DNA of 64,000 nucleotides from Acidobacteriota bacterium (lineage in GTDB: Bacteria > Acidobacteriota > Blastocatellia > RBC074): NCBI GenBank assembly GCA_016715865.1, contig JADJXM010000014.1:1-64000 (forward strand), given 5' to 3'. Below, in pieces: positions 9,962 through 27,586 of the stretch. The notes under the pieces are model-generated. The model made no database searches and was not told the DNA's origin. It saw only the letters and a program-made list of their open reading frames with translations. A program made the position numbers and the translations under genes. Position 1 is the first letter of the stretch, and each line of letters opens with the position of its first letter.

Positions 9962-12547
9962 ATGATTCGACTATTCAGACAATTCATCCTACGGCATCTG
10001 GGGAAAGAGAAGATCCGGACATTCGTGACGGTGCTGGGGATCGCATTGGGGATCGCGGTGGTGGTCGCGATTCAGATGACCAATTCCAGTTCGCTGCGCG
10101 GATTCGAAAAGGCGATCGAGACCGTATCCGGCAAAACCTCACTGGAAATTACAGGCAGCGGAACGGGGCTGGATGAGATGCGGCTCAATGAGTTGAACTG
10201 GCTGCGTCAGTACGGTCGTATCAGTCCCATAATCGAAGGCGACGCGGAGATCGAAACCGGGGATGCATTGTCAGAGACATTGCGTGTGCTGGGGGTCGAT
10301 ATTCTGCGCGACAGGTCATTTCGAGAATACAAGATTCTTGAATTCGCCGAGCAGCGGCGCGAACCGAGGCCGGATGAGTTTCTGACTCTCTTGCTGGATC
10401 CGCGCTCGATCATCCTGACAGAGCGATTTGCAGAGCGCCATTCATTGAAAGTCGGTGATCAGGTTCTGATGACGTTTTCAGACCGTCGTGAACAGTATCG
10501 GATTCGGGGTCTGCTGAAGAACGAGGGGCCGGCTCGGGCGATGGACGGAAATTTCGCGCTCATGGATATCGCCGCTGCTCAACAGGCATTTAACCGTATC
10601 GGCAGAATCGATCGTGTTGAACTGCTGTTGCGGGATCGTGGGGGGTTAGATGAGGCTGAAAAAGCAATCGGCGCCAAACTGCCTGATGGTTTGAGCGTGC
10701 AGCGACCGGCGAGGCGAGGCAGCCAGGTCGAAAAGATGCTCGAAGCCTTCCATTTCAACCTGACTGCGCTCTCGTACATCGCCCTGCTGGTCGGATTATT
10801 CCTGATCTACAACACGATCTCGATCTCTGTCATTACCCGACGCGAAGAGAACGGGACGCTCCGGGCGCTGGGAGTCACCGGAAAACAGATACTCGCATTG
10901 TTTCTGACCGAAGCTTCCGTGCTGGCGGTCATCGGGTGCACGGCAGGACTGCTCTTAGGCCGGCTGCTCGCCTTTGGCGCCGTCAAACTTACATCGACTA
11001 CCGTCAATGCACTCTATATCGCAACGGCGGCAGAGCCGCCTCCGCTGGAATTGAAGCATGCGATCATCGCATTCGGAATCGGCCTGCCGCTGTCTTTGAT
11101 TGCGGCGGCAATTCCGGCCCTTGAGGCATCCGGTGTCAGCCCCACTTCAGCCATGCGCGGAAACGACCGGATTGAAACCCGTTTCCGGCTGCGCCCGCAT
11201 TTTCTTGTATTACCCGCATTGCTCGGTCTGCTGGCGTGGTGGTTTTCGCGGCTGAGTCCGGTCAATGGATTGCCGGCGTTCGGTTATGCGGCGGCCGTGT
11301 CGATAGTCTTCGGAGCGGCTTTTATGGCGCCGGCTGTCCTCTTCGTCCTGGGGAGAATCGGAGACAAGCCGCTCTTCAGATTCTTCAAGATCGAGGGGCG
11401 GCTGGCAAACGCCAATCTCTCAGGCGCGATTCCACGCATATCGATATCAGTTGCCGCACTGGCCGTCAGTTTGTCGATGATGGTTGCAATCGCCGTTATG
11501 ATCGGGAGCTTCCGTCAAACAGTAATCTACTGGGTCGAGCAGACGCTCAAGGCGGATCTTTACATGCGCCCGGCTACGCGAAACAACGTCGCCGATGACA
11601 TAGTCTTTTCACCTGAGGCGGAACGGGTCGTTGCTGCAAATCCGATGGTAGCGGCGGTCGACCGTTTCCGTAATTTCGATATCTCATACGGCAGCGGTCT
11701 GGTGACGCTCGGCACAGGCGAGTTCGACAAACAGCTGCGACACGGTAAATTGATCTTCAAAGCTCCGGCTGACGGTCAGCAGGCAATGCGATCGGCGATC
11801 GGGCAGAATGCCGTCATCGTCTCGGAAAGTTTCTCAATCAGGCATGCAAAGAGCGTCGGCGATACGATCATGCTCGACACTCCGAAAGGCGAAACGGGAT
11901 TCCGGATCAATGCCGTGTATTATGACTACTCCAACGACAGAGGAATCGTCGTCATGGATCGCGGGACATACGTCAGATACTTCGGCGAACCTCAGGCGAC
12001 AAGCCTGTCGGTCTATCTGAAACCCGGCGCCGACGCTGATCGCGTCCGCGACGATCTGAACAAACAGTTCGGATCCCGGTTCAACATTCTGATTTATACA
12101 AACACATCGATCCGGCAGGAAGTTCTGCGGATCTTCGACTCAACGTTTTCGATCACCTATGCGCTTGAAGTGATAGCGATCTTCGTCGCGATCCTTGGAG
12201 TCGCGAGCACGCTTTTGACGCTCATTCTGGAGCGCAGTCGCGAGATCAACATCCTGCGCCTGATCGGTGCAGACAGGCGACAGGTGCGCAAGATGGTCGT
12301 CATCGAAGCCGGCCTCATGGGAGGCGTCAGTCAAGGCATCGGCCTGGTCATCGGACTGCTGCTCTCCCTGGTGTTGATCTATGTGATCAACGTGCAGAGC
12401 TTCGGATGGACGATTCAGTTTCACCTGCCTGTCGGATTTCTGATTCAGTCGTCGATCCTGATCCTGCTGGCCACAGCCCTTTCGGGGCTCTACCCGGCAA
12501 GGCGCGCTTCGAAGTTGCACATTTCCCGGCAACAGGAGGAGGAATGA
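9962..12547 (+). CDS. ABC transporter permease, fused double FtsX-type (AttFG-like)
   Basis: An 861-residue membrane protein with two FtsX-type permease units. An N-terminal membrane helix (TFVTVLGIALGIAVVVAIQM) and periplasmic MacB-like domain precede three helices near residues 265-400 (LTALSYIALLVGLFLIYN, VITRREENGTLRALGVTGKQ). The second unit starts near residue 490 and ends with a further helix set (LEVIAIFVAILGVASTLLTL, ILERSREINILRLIGADRRQ). Paired permeases with a LolD-like ATPase and a downstream lipocalin-like hydrolase match the AttEFGH layout, except that the permeases are fused. The stop overlaps the next start by four bases (ATGA), indicating translational coupling. The substrate is probably a lipid or small exported molecule; that is inference. 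Confidence 0.9.
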   Translation: MIRLFRQFILRHLGKEKIRTFVTVLGIALGIAVVVAIQMTNSSSLRGFEKAIETVSGKTSLEITGSGTGLDEMRLNELNWLRQYGRISPIIEGDAEIETGDALSETLRVLGVDILRDRSFREYKILEFAEQRREPRPDEFLTLLLDPRSIILTERFAERHSLKVGDQVLMTFSDRREQYRIRGLLKNEGPARAMDGNFALMDIAAAQQAFNRIGRIDRVELLLRDRGGLDEAEKAIGAKLPDGLSVQRPARRGSQVEKMLEAFHFNLTALSYIALLVGLFLIYNTISISVITRREENGTLRALGVTGKQILALFLTEASVLAVIGCTAGLLLGRLLAFGAVKLTSTTVNALYIATAAEPPPLELKHAIIAFGIGLPLSLIAAAIPALEASGVSPTSAMRGNDRIETRFRLRPHFLVLPALLGLLAWWFSRLSPVNGLPAFGYAAAVSIVFGAAFMAPAVLFVLGRIGDKPLFRFFKIEGRLANANLSGAIPRISISVAALAVSLSMMVAIAVMIGSFRQTVIYWVEQTLKADLYMRPATRNNVADDIVFSPEAERVVAANPMVAAVDRFRNFDISYGSGLVTLGTGEFDKQLRHGKLIFKAPADGQQAMRSAIGQNAVIVSESFSIRHAKSVGDTIMLDTPKGETGFRINAVYYDYSNDRGIVVMDRGTYVRYFGEPQATSLSVYLKPGADADRVRDDLNKQFGSRFNILIYTNTSIRQEVLRIFDSTFSITYALEVIAIFVAILGVASTLLTLILERSREINILRLIGADRRQVRKMVVIEAGLMGGVSQGIGLVIGLLLSLVLIYVINVQSFGWTIQFHLPVGFLIQSSILILLATALSGLYPARRASKLHISRQQEEE

Positions 12548-13725
12548 GTATCATGTCGAATAGAACCCGGAGTGTCCTGACCGGGGCGATGTTGATGGCT
12601 TCAATCATCTTCATCCCGCTGCTGACATCGATCGCCATGCAACCTGAACCGCCCCGTCCGGACTCACGCGAGGAATCGTCCTCTGCCGATCCCTGGCGTA
12701 AGGCGCTGCCGCCATACAGGTTTTCTTTCCCGGCCGACCATTCCAGCCACCCGGATTACAAGATCGAATGGTGGTACTACACTGGAAACGTGACCTCAGG
12801 GGATGGCCGCCGGTTCGGATACCAGTTGACCTTCTTCCGCGTCGGCGTCGATTTCGCACCGCAAAATCCGTCACGCTGGACGGTGAGGGACCTCTATTCC
12901 ACGCATCTGGCGGTGAGCGATATCGACGGCGGGAAATTCGATAATGCCGAAAAGATCAATCGATCAGGCGTCGGATGGGCCGGAGCCTCGACCGAAAACT
13001 TTCGCGTCTGGAATGAAGACTGGGAAGCGAAATTGGAACGGAACGGAAACCACATCCTGACCGCCATTGATGGAGAAATCGGCATCGAACTGGAGCTCGA
13101 ACCGGGCAAACCACCAATCGCGCATGGTGATCGCGGCGTCAGTCAGAAGGGCTCGACTCCCGGAAATGCCTCACATTACTATTCGCTGACCCGTATGCCG
13201 ACTGCGGGCCATCTGATTGTCAAGGGGGAACGAATCAAAGTCTCGGGTCTGAGCTGGATGGACCACGAATTCGGGAGCAGCTTCCTTGAAAAAGGTCAGA
13301 TTGGATGGGACTGGATGTCGCTCCAGCTGGACGATGGTACGGATCTTATGATCTACCGCTTCCGTCGCCAGGATGGCGCCCTCGACCCGCATTCAAACGG
13401 TACGATCATAAATTCTGACGGGCGATATTTTACGATTGCCTTCGACCGGTTCGAGATGGAGCCGATTTCGACTTGGCGATCGAAGAGAACCGGCGCCGAG
13501 TATCCTGTCGAATGGCGCGTAAAAGTGCCGGATAAAGGAATCGAACTGACGATAAAAGCGGCCATTTCCGATCAGGAAATGGAAACGGCTGAATCGACCG
13601 GAGTCACCTACTGGGAAGGTTCAGTCGAAATCGAGGGAATCCATCGCGGCCGTCAGGTTCGCGGCAGAGGCTATCTTGAAATGACCGGATACGCCGGAGC
13701 GGCCATGGGCGTGCTCTCTGAATAG
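12544..13725 (+). CDS. Secreted lipocalin-like/CrtC-AttH family protein
   Basis: A 393-residue exported protein starting at the ATG that overlaps the permease stop. The N-terminus has a signal segment (SVLTGAMLMASIIFIPLLTS). The body fits the AttH/carotenoid 1,2-hydratase-like family of two lipocalin-like barrels: KIEWWYYTGNV, FGYQLTFFRVGVDF, the central SGLSWMDHEFGSSFL with D/E residues, GWDWMSLQLDDGTDLMIYR, and the end VTYWEGSVEIEG and GRGYLEMTGY. Family members include hydroxyneurosporene synthase and the AttH protein of the Agrobacterium att locus. With the ABC genes upstream it forms an AttEFGH-like operon. The stop codon is at the edge of a hairpin that may terminate transcription. Confidence 0.88.
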   Translation: MSIMSNRTRSVLTGAMLMASIIFIPLLTSIAMQPEPPRPDSREESSSADPWRKALPPYRFSFPADHSSHPDYKIEWWYYTGNVTSGDGRRFGYQLTFFRVGVDFAPQNPSRWTVRDLYSTHLAVSDIDGGKFDNAEKINRSGVGWAGASTENFRVWNEDWEAKLERNGNHILTAIDGEIGIELELEPGKPPIAHGDRGVSQKGSTPGNASHYYSLTRMPTAGHLIVKGERIKVSGLSWMDHEFGSSFLEKGQIGWDWMSLQLDDGTDLMIYRFRRQDGALDPHSNGTIINSDGRYFTIAFDRFEMEPISTWRSKRTGAEYPVEWRVKVPDKGIELTIKAAISDQEMETAESTGVTYWEGSVEIEGIHRGRQVRGRGYLEMTGYAGAAMGVLSE

Positions 13726-13799
13726 CATGGAGTACCGACTTCAGGCGGGCTTTACTCTTCGTGACATTACTACCCGCCTGAAGTCGGTACTCCCATGCT
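13724..13799. repeat. Intergenic hairpin, 26/27-base inverted repeat
   Basis: Arms 13724-13749 and 13773-13799 are complementary except for one missing G (core GTACCGACTTCAGGCGGG); the loop is 23 bases. It overlaps the stop codon of the AttH-like gene and lacks a T-tract, so it may stabilise mRNA 3' ends or act as a repeat. The remaining 140 bases before the next gene show nothing recognisable. Confidence 0.85.
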
Positions 13800-13940
13800 T
13801 GTTCCATTCTTCCCAGTTTCGATTTAGGATAGAACCTTCACGCTGCCGTTCAGGCTGCAATCAAAACTTTACAGGCATGGAAAAACTGAGAGGTATGATG
13901 TCATCGCCCCAGGAGCCATACCTTTAAAACGACAACCATC

Positions 13941-15878
<1,938 letters not shown>

Positions 15879-15965
15879 ATTGCATTAACCATCGTATCAA
15901 TAACGAAAGAGGCCTCATCCGGCACTAGCAGCAAACCGCCCATACTGCCTGCCGGATCAGGGCAT

Positions 15966-17933
<1,968 letters not shown>

Positions 17934-18010
17934 ACGATTGACGACCCGCGTCGGCAACCCTACAATTTTCAATTCGTAACGCAATTCAGGCTAAAGAGGG
18001 AGTCGACGAT

Positions 18011-18664
<654 letters not shown>

Positions 18665-18693
18665 AAAGTATTGTCCGGCTTACTGTGACTACG

Positions 18694-18967
18694 CTGGAAA
18701 CTAAATTTTCAGACATTTAAGTCCGGAAGAAATTAATCGCAAAGACCGCAAAGGGGCAAAGAATTAATCGCAGAGGCCGCAAAGGAGCAAAGATTTTTTG
18801 GTGATATGAATATTCGGATTATTGCCCATTGGATATAATTCGAACACTGATCTTCCCTGTATATCTTTGCCCCTTTGCGGCCTTTGCGATTAAATTCTTT
18901 GCGCATCTTCGCGGCCTTTGCGATTAACTTTTTCCCAGTCTTGAATACAAGAAAATTTAGTTTGCAG
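18694..18967. repeat. Palindromic MITE-like element, copy 2
   Basis: Second copy of the core seen at 4628-4940. It begins CTGGAAACTAAATTTT and ends AAAATTTAGTTTGCAG, so the ends are inverted repeats. Inside, blocks of the CGCAAAGACCGCAAAGG type on the left face TTTGCGGCCTTTGCGATT on the right. The middle (GGTGATATGAATATTCGG to CTTCCCTGTATATCTTTG) is nearly identical in both copies. The right half is better preserved as a palindrome here than in copy 1. The rest of the 400-base gap between cysteine dioxygenase and the atpI-like gene shows no further gene. Confidence 0.85.
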
Positions 18968-19065
18968 AGTAGCGACACTGTTGCTGAAACTCTTTTCTGC
19001 CTTCTATTTTTCCGCCCCCTTCTGGACATGAGGCCTTCTGACCGGGTATCATTTCTGTTTCGCAG

Positions 19066-19482
<417 letters not shown>

Positions 19483-19503
19483 ATTCCATTTTCACTTATA
19501 CAT

Positions 19504-20415
<912 letters not shown>

Positions 20416-20419
20416 GTTC

Positions 20420-20441
20420 GAGCGCCGAACGCTCGGCGCTC
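20420..20441. repeat. Hairpin after atpB, in the 260-base atpB-atpE spacer
   Basis: GAGCGCCGA and TCGGCGCTC form a perfect 9-bp stem around ACGC, five bases after the atpB stop, without a T-tract. It could act as a processing or stabilising hairpin that helps set the higher atpE transcript level. The rest of the spacer holds no recognisable gene; atpE has its own good ribosome site. Confidence 0.7.
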
Positions 20442-20521
20442 AGGTCCGGGATGCACATGCGGACGCATCCGGAGATCGGCTTCACTGTATAACACGAGGC
20501 GGAAAACGCAGTGTGGAGCTG

Positions 20522-20559
<38 letters not shown>

Positions 20560-20675
20560 ATTCATCCCCGAAGCCGGCATCTGAATCGTTTCGCTAAGGC
20601 ATCCTTTGAAATACGGTCCCGATGGGTCATTCCTGTCTCGACCGGAACTCTCAACACAATCTCAAAGGAGAAAAA

Positions 20676-21002
20676 ATGAAACGCAATCTGATTCGTCTCG
20701 GGCTGAGCCTGATGGCAGTCCTCTTCACGGCGATTCCTGCCTTCGCGCAGGAACCCGCCGCTCAGAGCGCGAACCACAACAGCGGCCTCGGCTACATCGC
20801 CGCGGTCGTCGGTTTCGCCATCGCGGCCGGCCTGTGCGGTCTCGGCCAGGGCAAAATCGCCGCTGCGGCCTGTGAAGGTATGGCGCGCAATCCAAGCGCT
20901 TACAACCGCGTTCAGCTGGCCCTGATTCTGGGTCTGGCGTTCGTCGAAACGCTGGTCATCTTCACATTCGTCGTCGTCCTGCTGAAAGTTCCGAATCCAT
21001 AA
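20676..21002 (+). CDS. atpE: F0F1 ATP synthase subunit c
   Basis: A 108-residue c subunit with an N-terminal signal-like extension (about residues 1-25, LSLMAVLFTAIPAFAQ) before the two-helix hairpin. Helix 1 holds GLGYIAAVVGFAIAAGLCGL followed by GQGK; the polar loop is EGMARNP; helix 2 contains the ion-carrying Glu in AFVETLVIFTFV. The ATG chosen is preceded by AAAGGAG. The Gln of GQG and the Thr next to the Glu are polar groups of the kind seen around the ion site of sodium-type rings, but the Tyr and second Thr of that signature are missing. No b, delta or F1 genes follow, so the ATP synthase operon is split. Confidence 0.95.
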   Translation: MKRNLIRLGLSLMAVLFTAIPAFAQEPAAQSANHNSGLGYIAAVVGFAIAAGLCGLGQGKIAAAACEGMARNPSAYNRVQLALILGLAFVETLVIFTFVVVLLKVPNP

Positions 21003-21003
21003 A

Positions 21004-21057
21004 AAATAACCCACTGGGAACGCCGAGCTGGTGCTCGGCGTTCCCAGTGGGTTATTT
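21004..21057. terminator. Bidirectional terminator palindrome between atpE and ddl
   Basis: A perfect inverted repeat with 25-base arms and the 4-base loop TGGT. Arms begin AAATAACC and end GGTTATTT, giving short A/T tracts on both sides, and the stem core is GC-rich (CGCCGAGC/GCTCGGCG). It starts just after the atpE stop and includes part of the ddl stop, so it fits a terminator shared by two convergent units. Confidence 0.9.
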
Positions 21058-22165
21058 ACTGATAACTCGTCACATTCCGGGATTTCTCCCGGTGCCGCTC
21101 AAAAGCCAGCTCAATCAATCGGTCTATCAATTCAGAGTAGCCGATTCCCGTCGCCTCCCACAATTTCGGATACATGCTGATCGAAGTGAAGCCGGGCATG
21201 GTGTTGATTTCGTTAACGATCAATCTGCCGGTTGAGCGTTCGAGGAAGAAGTCGATGCGACCCAAGCCGGAACCGTCAATCGCCTGGAATACTCGAAGAG
21301 CCATCTCTCGAACCTCGCGTGTCAGCGATTCGTCGAGTTCAGCCGGAATAACAAGACGCGCGCCGTCATCATTAATATACTTCGCCTGATAATCATAGAA
21401 ATCGGCTGATTGTGGAACGATCTCGCCGGGCAAGCTGGCGATTGGATGGTCGTTGCCGAGCACACTGACTTCGATTTCGCGGGCATCGACGCCACGTTCG
21501 ACGATGATCTTTCGATCGAATCGGGCAGCCAGTTCAATTGCCGCTCGCAGACTTTGAGAATCAACGGCTTTCGAAATTCCGACCGATGAACCCAGATTGG
21601 CCGGCTTGACGAAAGAAGGAAAGCCGATCGATTCGATGACATGATGCTCTAAATCATCGCGATCGTTTTCCCATGCGGTTCTGAGAAAGTGAGTGTATTC
21701 GACGATTGGCAGGCCGGCTTCGTGAAAGAGACGCTTCATAAAGACTTTGTCCATCCCGACCGATGAGGCGAGCACCCCGCAGCCGACGTAAGGGATGTCG
21801 GCCATTTCCAGAAGTCCCTGAATTGTTCCGTCCTCGCCGAAGGTTCCGTGCAGAACCGGGAAGACGACATCCAGTTTTTCACGCCCTTCGGACTGATCGT
21901 CGACGGAAAACCGCGCCAGTCCGGGCTCCGTCGGATCGCCGTAAATGGCGACGCGACGATCGGCTTTTTCGATCACCGCGGAAGGCAAAAGGTTTTCAGC
22001 CTCGCTGGAGGCAAGCCATTTGCCCAGTCTGGTGATGGCGATCGGGATGATCTCGTATCTGCTTTTATCGAGTGCGTTGATGACCGATTCGGCTGAACGC
22101 AGAGAGACTTCGTGTTCGCCGGAGCGTCCGCCGAAAACGACTCCGACTCTTATCTTGTTGGGCAA
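21056..22165 (-). CDS. ddl: D-alanine--D-alanine ligase
   Basis: A 369-residue ATP-grasp ligase that makes D-Ala-D-Ala for peptidoglycan. Marks are the N-terminal VGVVFGGRSGEHEVSLRSAE, HGTFGEDGTIQGLLEM with the typical GEDG loop, PSFVKPANLGSSVGISK, the ATP-grasp strand KIIVERGVDAREIEVSVLGN and the C-terminal metal site GLGRIDFFLE and VNEINTMPGFTSISMYPKL. The form with the longer insert resembles the larger DdlA-type enzymes. It lies 30 bases downstream of the arginase gene on the same strand and ends in the terminator shared with atpE. Confidence 0.97.
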   Translation of the reverse strand: MPNKIRVGVVFGGRSGEHEVSLRSAESVINALDKSRYEIIPIAITRLGKWLASSEAENLLPSAVIEKADRRVAIYGDPTEPGLARFSVDDQSEGREKLDVVFPVLHGTFGEDGTIQGLLEMADIPYVGCGVLASSVGMDKVFMKRLFHEAGLPIVEYTHFLRTAWENDRDDLEHHVIESIGFPSFVKPANLGSSVGISKAVDSQSLRAAIELAARFDRKIIVERGVDAREIEVSVLGNDHPIASLPGEIVPQSADFYDYQAKYINDDGARLVIPAELDESLTREVREMALRVFQAIDGSGLGRIDFFLERSTGRLIVNEINTMPGFTSISMYPKLWEATGIGYSELIDRLIELAFERHREKSRNVTSYQ

Positions 22166-22195
22166 TTTCTTCTCCAGAAAAATGATCGCGGCCGC

Positions 22196-24005
<1,810 letters not shown>

Positions 24006-24071
24006 GGGGCAGGATCCTCTGGTTTAAAGCCTAAATCCTGGGGGAACAATGTGATCGGTCAACTTCAGCAG

Positions 24072-25382
24072 TTATGGTTTGAGCCTGTTGAGCATTCTCG
24101 GAAACGGGATCGTTTCACGCACGTGCTCGAGACCGCAAATCCATGAGACGGCGCGTTCGATACCCATCCCGAATCCGCCATGCGGAACGCTGCCGTATTT
24201 ACGCAAATCAAGATACCAGCCAAAGGCCTCTTCGGGGAGATCATGGGCCTTGATCTGTTTCAACAAATATTCTAATGAGGAGGATCGTTCACCGCCGCCG
24301 ATGACTTCACCGTACCCTTCAGGAGCCAAAACGTCAACACAAAGCGCAAGATCAGGACGCTCTGGGTCCGGTTCCATGTAAAACGCCTTCACAGCCGCCG
24401 GGTATCGGTGCACCATGACCGGCTTGTCGTACCGGCCTGAAAGATATGTCTCGTCCGGCGAACCGAGATCGCCGCCCCATTCGAATTGGTGTTCTATCTC
24501 TCCTTTGGCATGACCCTCCTGCAATATTTTGACAGCTTCATCATACTGCAGTCGCGGAAATGGCGGCACGATCGATTCCAGCTTGCCTGTGTCGCGTTCA
24601 AGCTGCGCCAGCTCGTCCTTTCGATTTTCGAGCACCCGCGCAACGATGTAGCTGATGAACTGCTCAGCCAGCGACATGACGTCGTCCAGTTTGGCATAAG
24701 CGACCTCGGGTTCGACCATCCAGAATTCCGTCAGATGGCGCCGCGTCTTCGATTTTTCCGCTCGAAATGTCGGCCCGAAACAATAGACCTTCCCGAAAGC
24801 CGCCGCGGTCGCTTCGTTATAAAGCTGTCCGGATTGCGTCAGATAGGCCTTCTCATCGAAATAATCTACTTCAAAGAGCGTCGTCGTGCCTTCGCAGGCG
24901 GCCGGTGTGAAGATTGGCGTATCACATAGTGTGAAGCCATTATTATCAAAGAAATCGCGGACGGCTTTGATGATCTCATGACGAACGCGGAGTATCGCAT
25001 GCTGGCGCCGCGACCTGAGCCACAGATGCCGGTGATCCATGAGGAACTCGACGCCGTGCTCTTTTGGAGTGATCGGATATTCCTGTGCAATACTGACTAC
25101 CTCGAGGCGTGAAATATCCATTTCATAGACGCCCGGCCGCTTCGGGTGTTCCCGCGGAACTCCTCCCACGATGATCGATGATTCCTGCGTGACCTTTTCG
25201 CTGTTCTCCCAGGTCTCATCGCTGACGTCTTTTTTGGAGACGACGCCCTGAATCATGCCTGATCCGTCGCGGATCTCCAGAAAACCCAGCTTGCCGCTCG
25301 ACCTCTTGTTGTAAAGCCATCCCTTGATGGTCACCTCTTCGCCAAGGTGTTTTGCAATTTCAGATATGTAGGTTTGTGTCAT
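24072..25382 (-). CDS. asnS: Asparaginyl-tRNA synthetase
   Basis: A 436-residue class IIb synthetase. The N-terminal OB-fold anticodon-binding domain (EVTIKGWLYNKRSSGKLGF) is followed by motif 1 (RHEIIKAVRDFF), motif 2 (FGPTFRAEKSKTRRHLTEFW) and motif 3 (GGFGMGIERAVSWICGL), then ETIPFPR. VEPEVAY after motif 2, where AspRS has a different residue pattern, supports AsnRS. The start is set at the ATG of MTQTYISEIAKHLG; the frame is open a further nine codons upstream. Its presence means Asn-tRNA can be charged directly. Confidence 0.95.
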   Translation of the reverse strand: MTQTYISEIAKHLGEEVTIKGWLYNKRSSGKLGFLEIRDGSGMIQGVVSKKDVSDETWENSEKVTQESSIIVGGVPREHPKRPGVYEMDISRLEVVSIAQEYPITPKEHGVEFLMDHRHLWLRSRRQHAILRVRHEIIKAVRDFFDNNGFTLCDTPIFTPAACEGTTTLFEVDYFDEKAYLTQSGQLYNEATAAAFGKVYCFGPTFRAEKSKTRRHLTEFWMVEPEVAYAKLDDVMSLAEQFISYIVARVLENRKDELAQLERDTGKLESIVPPFPRLQYDEAVKILQEGHAKGEIEHQFEWGGDLGSPDETYLSGRYDKPVMVHRYPAAVKAFYMEPDPERPDLALCVDVLAPEGYGEVIGGGERSSSLEYLLKQIKAHDLPEEAFGWYLDLRKYGSVPHGGFGMGIERAVSWICGLEHVRETIPFPRMLNRLKP

Positions 25383-25412
25383 ATATAGATGATTCCAATT
25401 TGTGATCATGCT

Positions 25413-26504
<1,092 letters not shown>

Positions 26505-26579
26505 ACTTTTTGTGACGGGGGACGACGTATGACCGTATGTCGAGTCCGGTCGTTGAAATCGGGGTAGAGGATGTTAGCA

Positions 26580-27584
26580 TCACACGAATTTGACGACAAG
26601 GTTTTCGCCAATCACCTCTCCCGGCAACGCCTTTTCCGGTCGGGTCTCTCCAGCAGCCAGGTCGGCCCGGACAATGGCGGACTTTTCGAAATGCGCGCCC
26701 GGCGGAATCTCCACGTTATCTCCGACGATACAATCATTGAGCGATGCGCCGGCCCCGACTTGCACGCCCTCCCAGAGAACCGATCGCCGAACTTCGGCTC
26801 CGGGGGCGATCCGGCATCCTTCTTCCATCAGCACATCGCCCCCGGCCGCCTGCATGAATTCAAGATGGATCGCAAGATAACGCTCGATCGTGCTCAATTC
26901 GCACCATGAACCCACGGCGATGTGGGCCTTGACTGGTTCGCCCGCAGCCATCGCCCTCGGATAAACATCGCGCACCGAGTCGGAAAAGACTCCACGCGGA
27001 ATATATCGAAATATGCCCGGCTCCAGAATATGAATCCCGGTAAACATCAGCGGAAACGGCCGCGTCCTGCCAGTAGATTGATCCCGATCTTTTTCGGGCA
27101 GCTTCGGAAAGCCGGCAAATTCACGAATGTCATAGTCAGGCGTGATTTTCACTTCACTGAACCGTTCATAACGACGATTGGGAAGCAAAACCAGCGAGGC
27201 CAGCGCCCCGCGTTCACGATGCGTCGCGATGGCGTCACTCAAATCAAGATCGGTGATGATCTTGCCGTTAATGACAATGAAAGTGTCGTCTTCGAGCAAA
27301 TGCCTGACTTTGTCCAGAGCGCCGGAGGTGCCAAGAATATCCGGCTCCTCGACGGAATAGGTGATCCTGACGCCGAAACCTGACCCGTCTCCGATCTGGT
27401 CCCGTACCGATTCAGGTTCGTGATGAAGGTTGATGATCAGGTCATCGATTCCATGCCTGCGCAGATAATCGATGGTATATGCGATCAGCGGCCGGTTCAT
27501 AAACGGAATCGCAGGCTTGGTTCGCCCGATTGTCAGCGGCCAGAGTCGCGTCCCGAAGCCGGCAGCCAGAATCATCGCTTTCAT
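26580..27584 (-). CDS. Sugar-1-phosphate nucleotidyltransferase (MurU/mannose-1-P guanylyltransferase-like)
   Basis: A 334-residue protein with an N-terminal nucleotidyltransferase domain (AAGFGTRLWPLTIGRTKPAI, the GxGTRLxPLTxxxPK signature; NGKIITDLDL holding the metal Asp) and a C-terminal left-handed beta-helix part (GVQVGAGASLNDCIVGDN). MurU proper is shorter and lacks the helix domain, so GDP-mannose- or dTDP-glucose-type activity is also possible. The ATG at 27584 (MKAMILAAG) is chosen by family form; a GTG two codons earlier overlaps the CYTH stop (GTGA). It sits in an operon with the AmgK-like kinase, consistent with a two-step sugar activation. Confidence 0.8.
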   Translation of the reverse strand: MKAMILAAGFGTRLWPLTIGRTKPAIPFMNRPLIAYTIDYLRRHGIDDLIINLHHEPESVRDQIGDGSGFGVRITYSVEEPDILGTSGALDKVRHLLEDDTFIVINGKIITDLDLSDAIATHRERGALASLVLLPNRRYERFSEVKITPDYDIREFAGFPKLPEKDRDQSTGRTRPFPLMFTGIHILEPGIFRYIPRGVFSDSVRDVYPRAMAAGEPVKAHIAVGSWCELSTIERYLAIHLEFMQAAGGDVLMEEGCRIAPGAEVRRSVLWEGVQVGAGASLNDCIVGDNVEIPPGAHFEKSAIVRADLAAGETRPEKALPGEVIGENLVVKFV

Positions 27585-27586
27585 AT

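Noticed and set aside
12406..12543. Extended N-terminus of the AttH-like protein
   Set aside because: It overlaps the permease gene by 140 bases; the ATG in the ATGA overlap gives a proper signal peptide.
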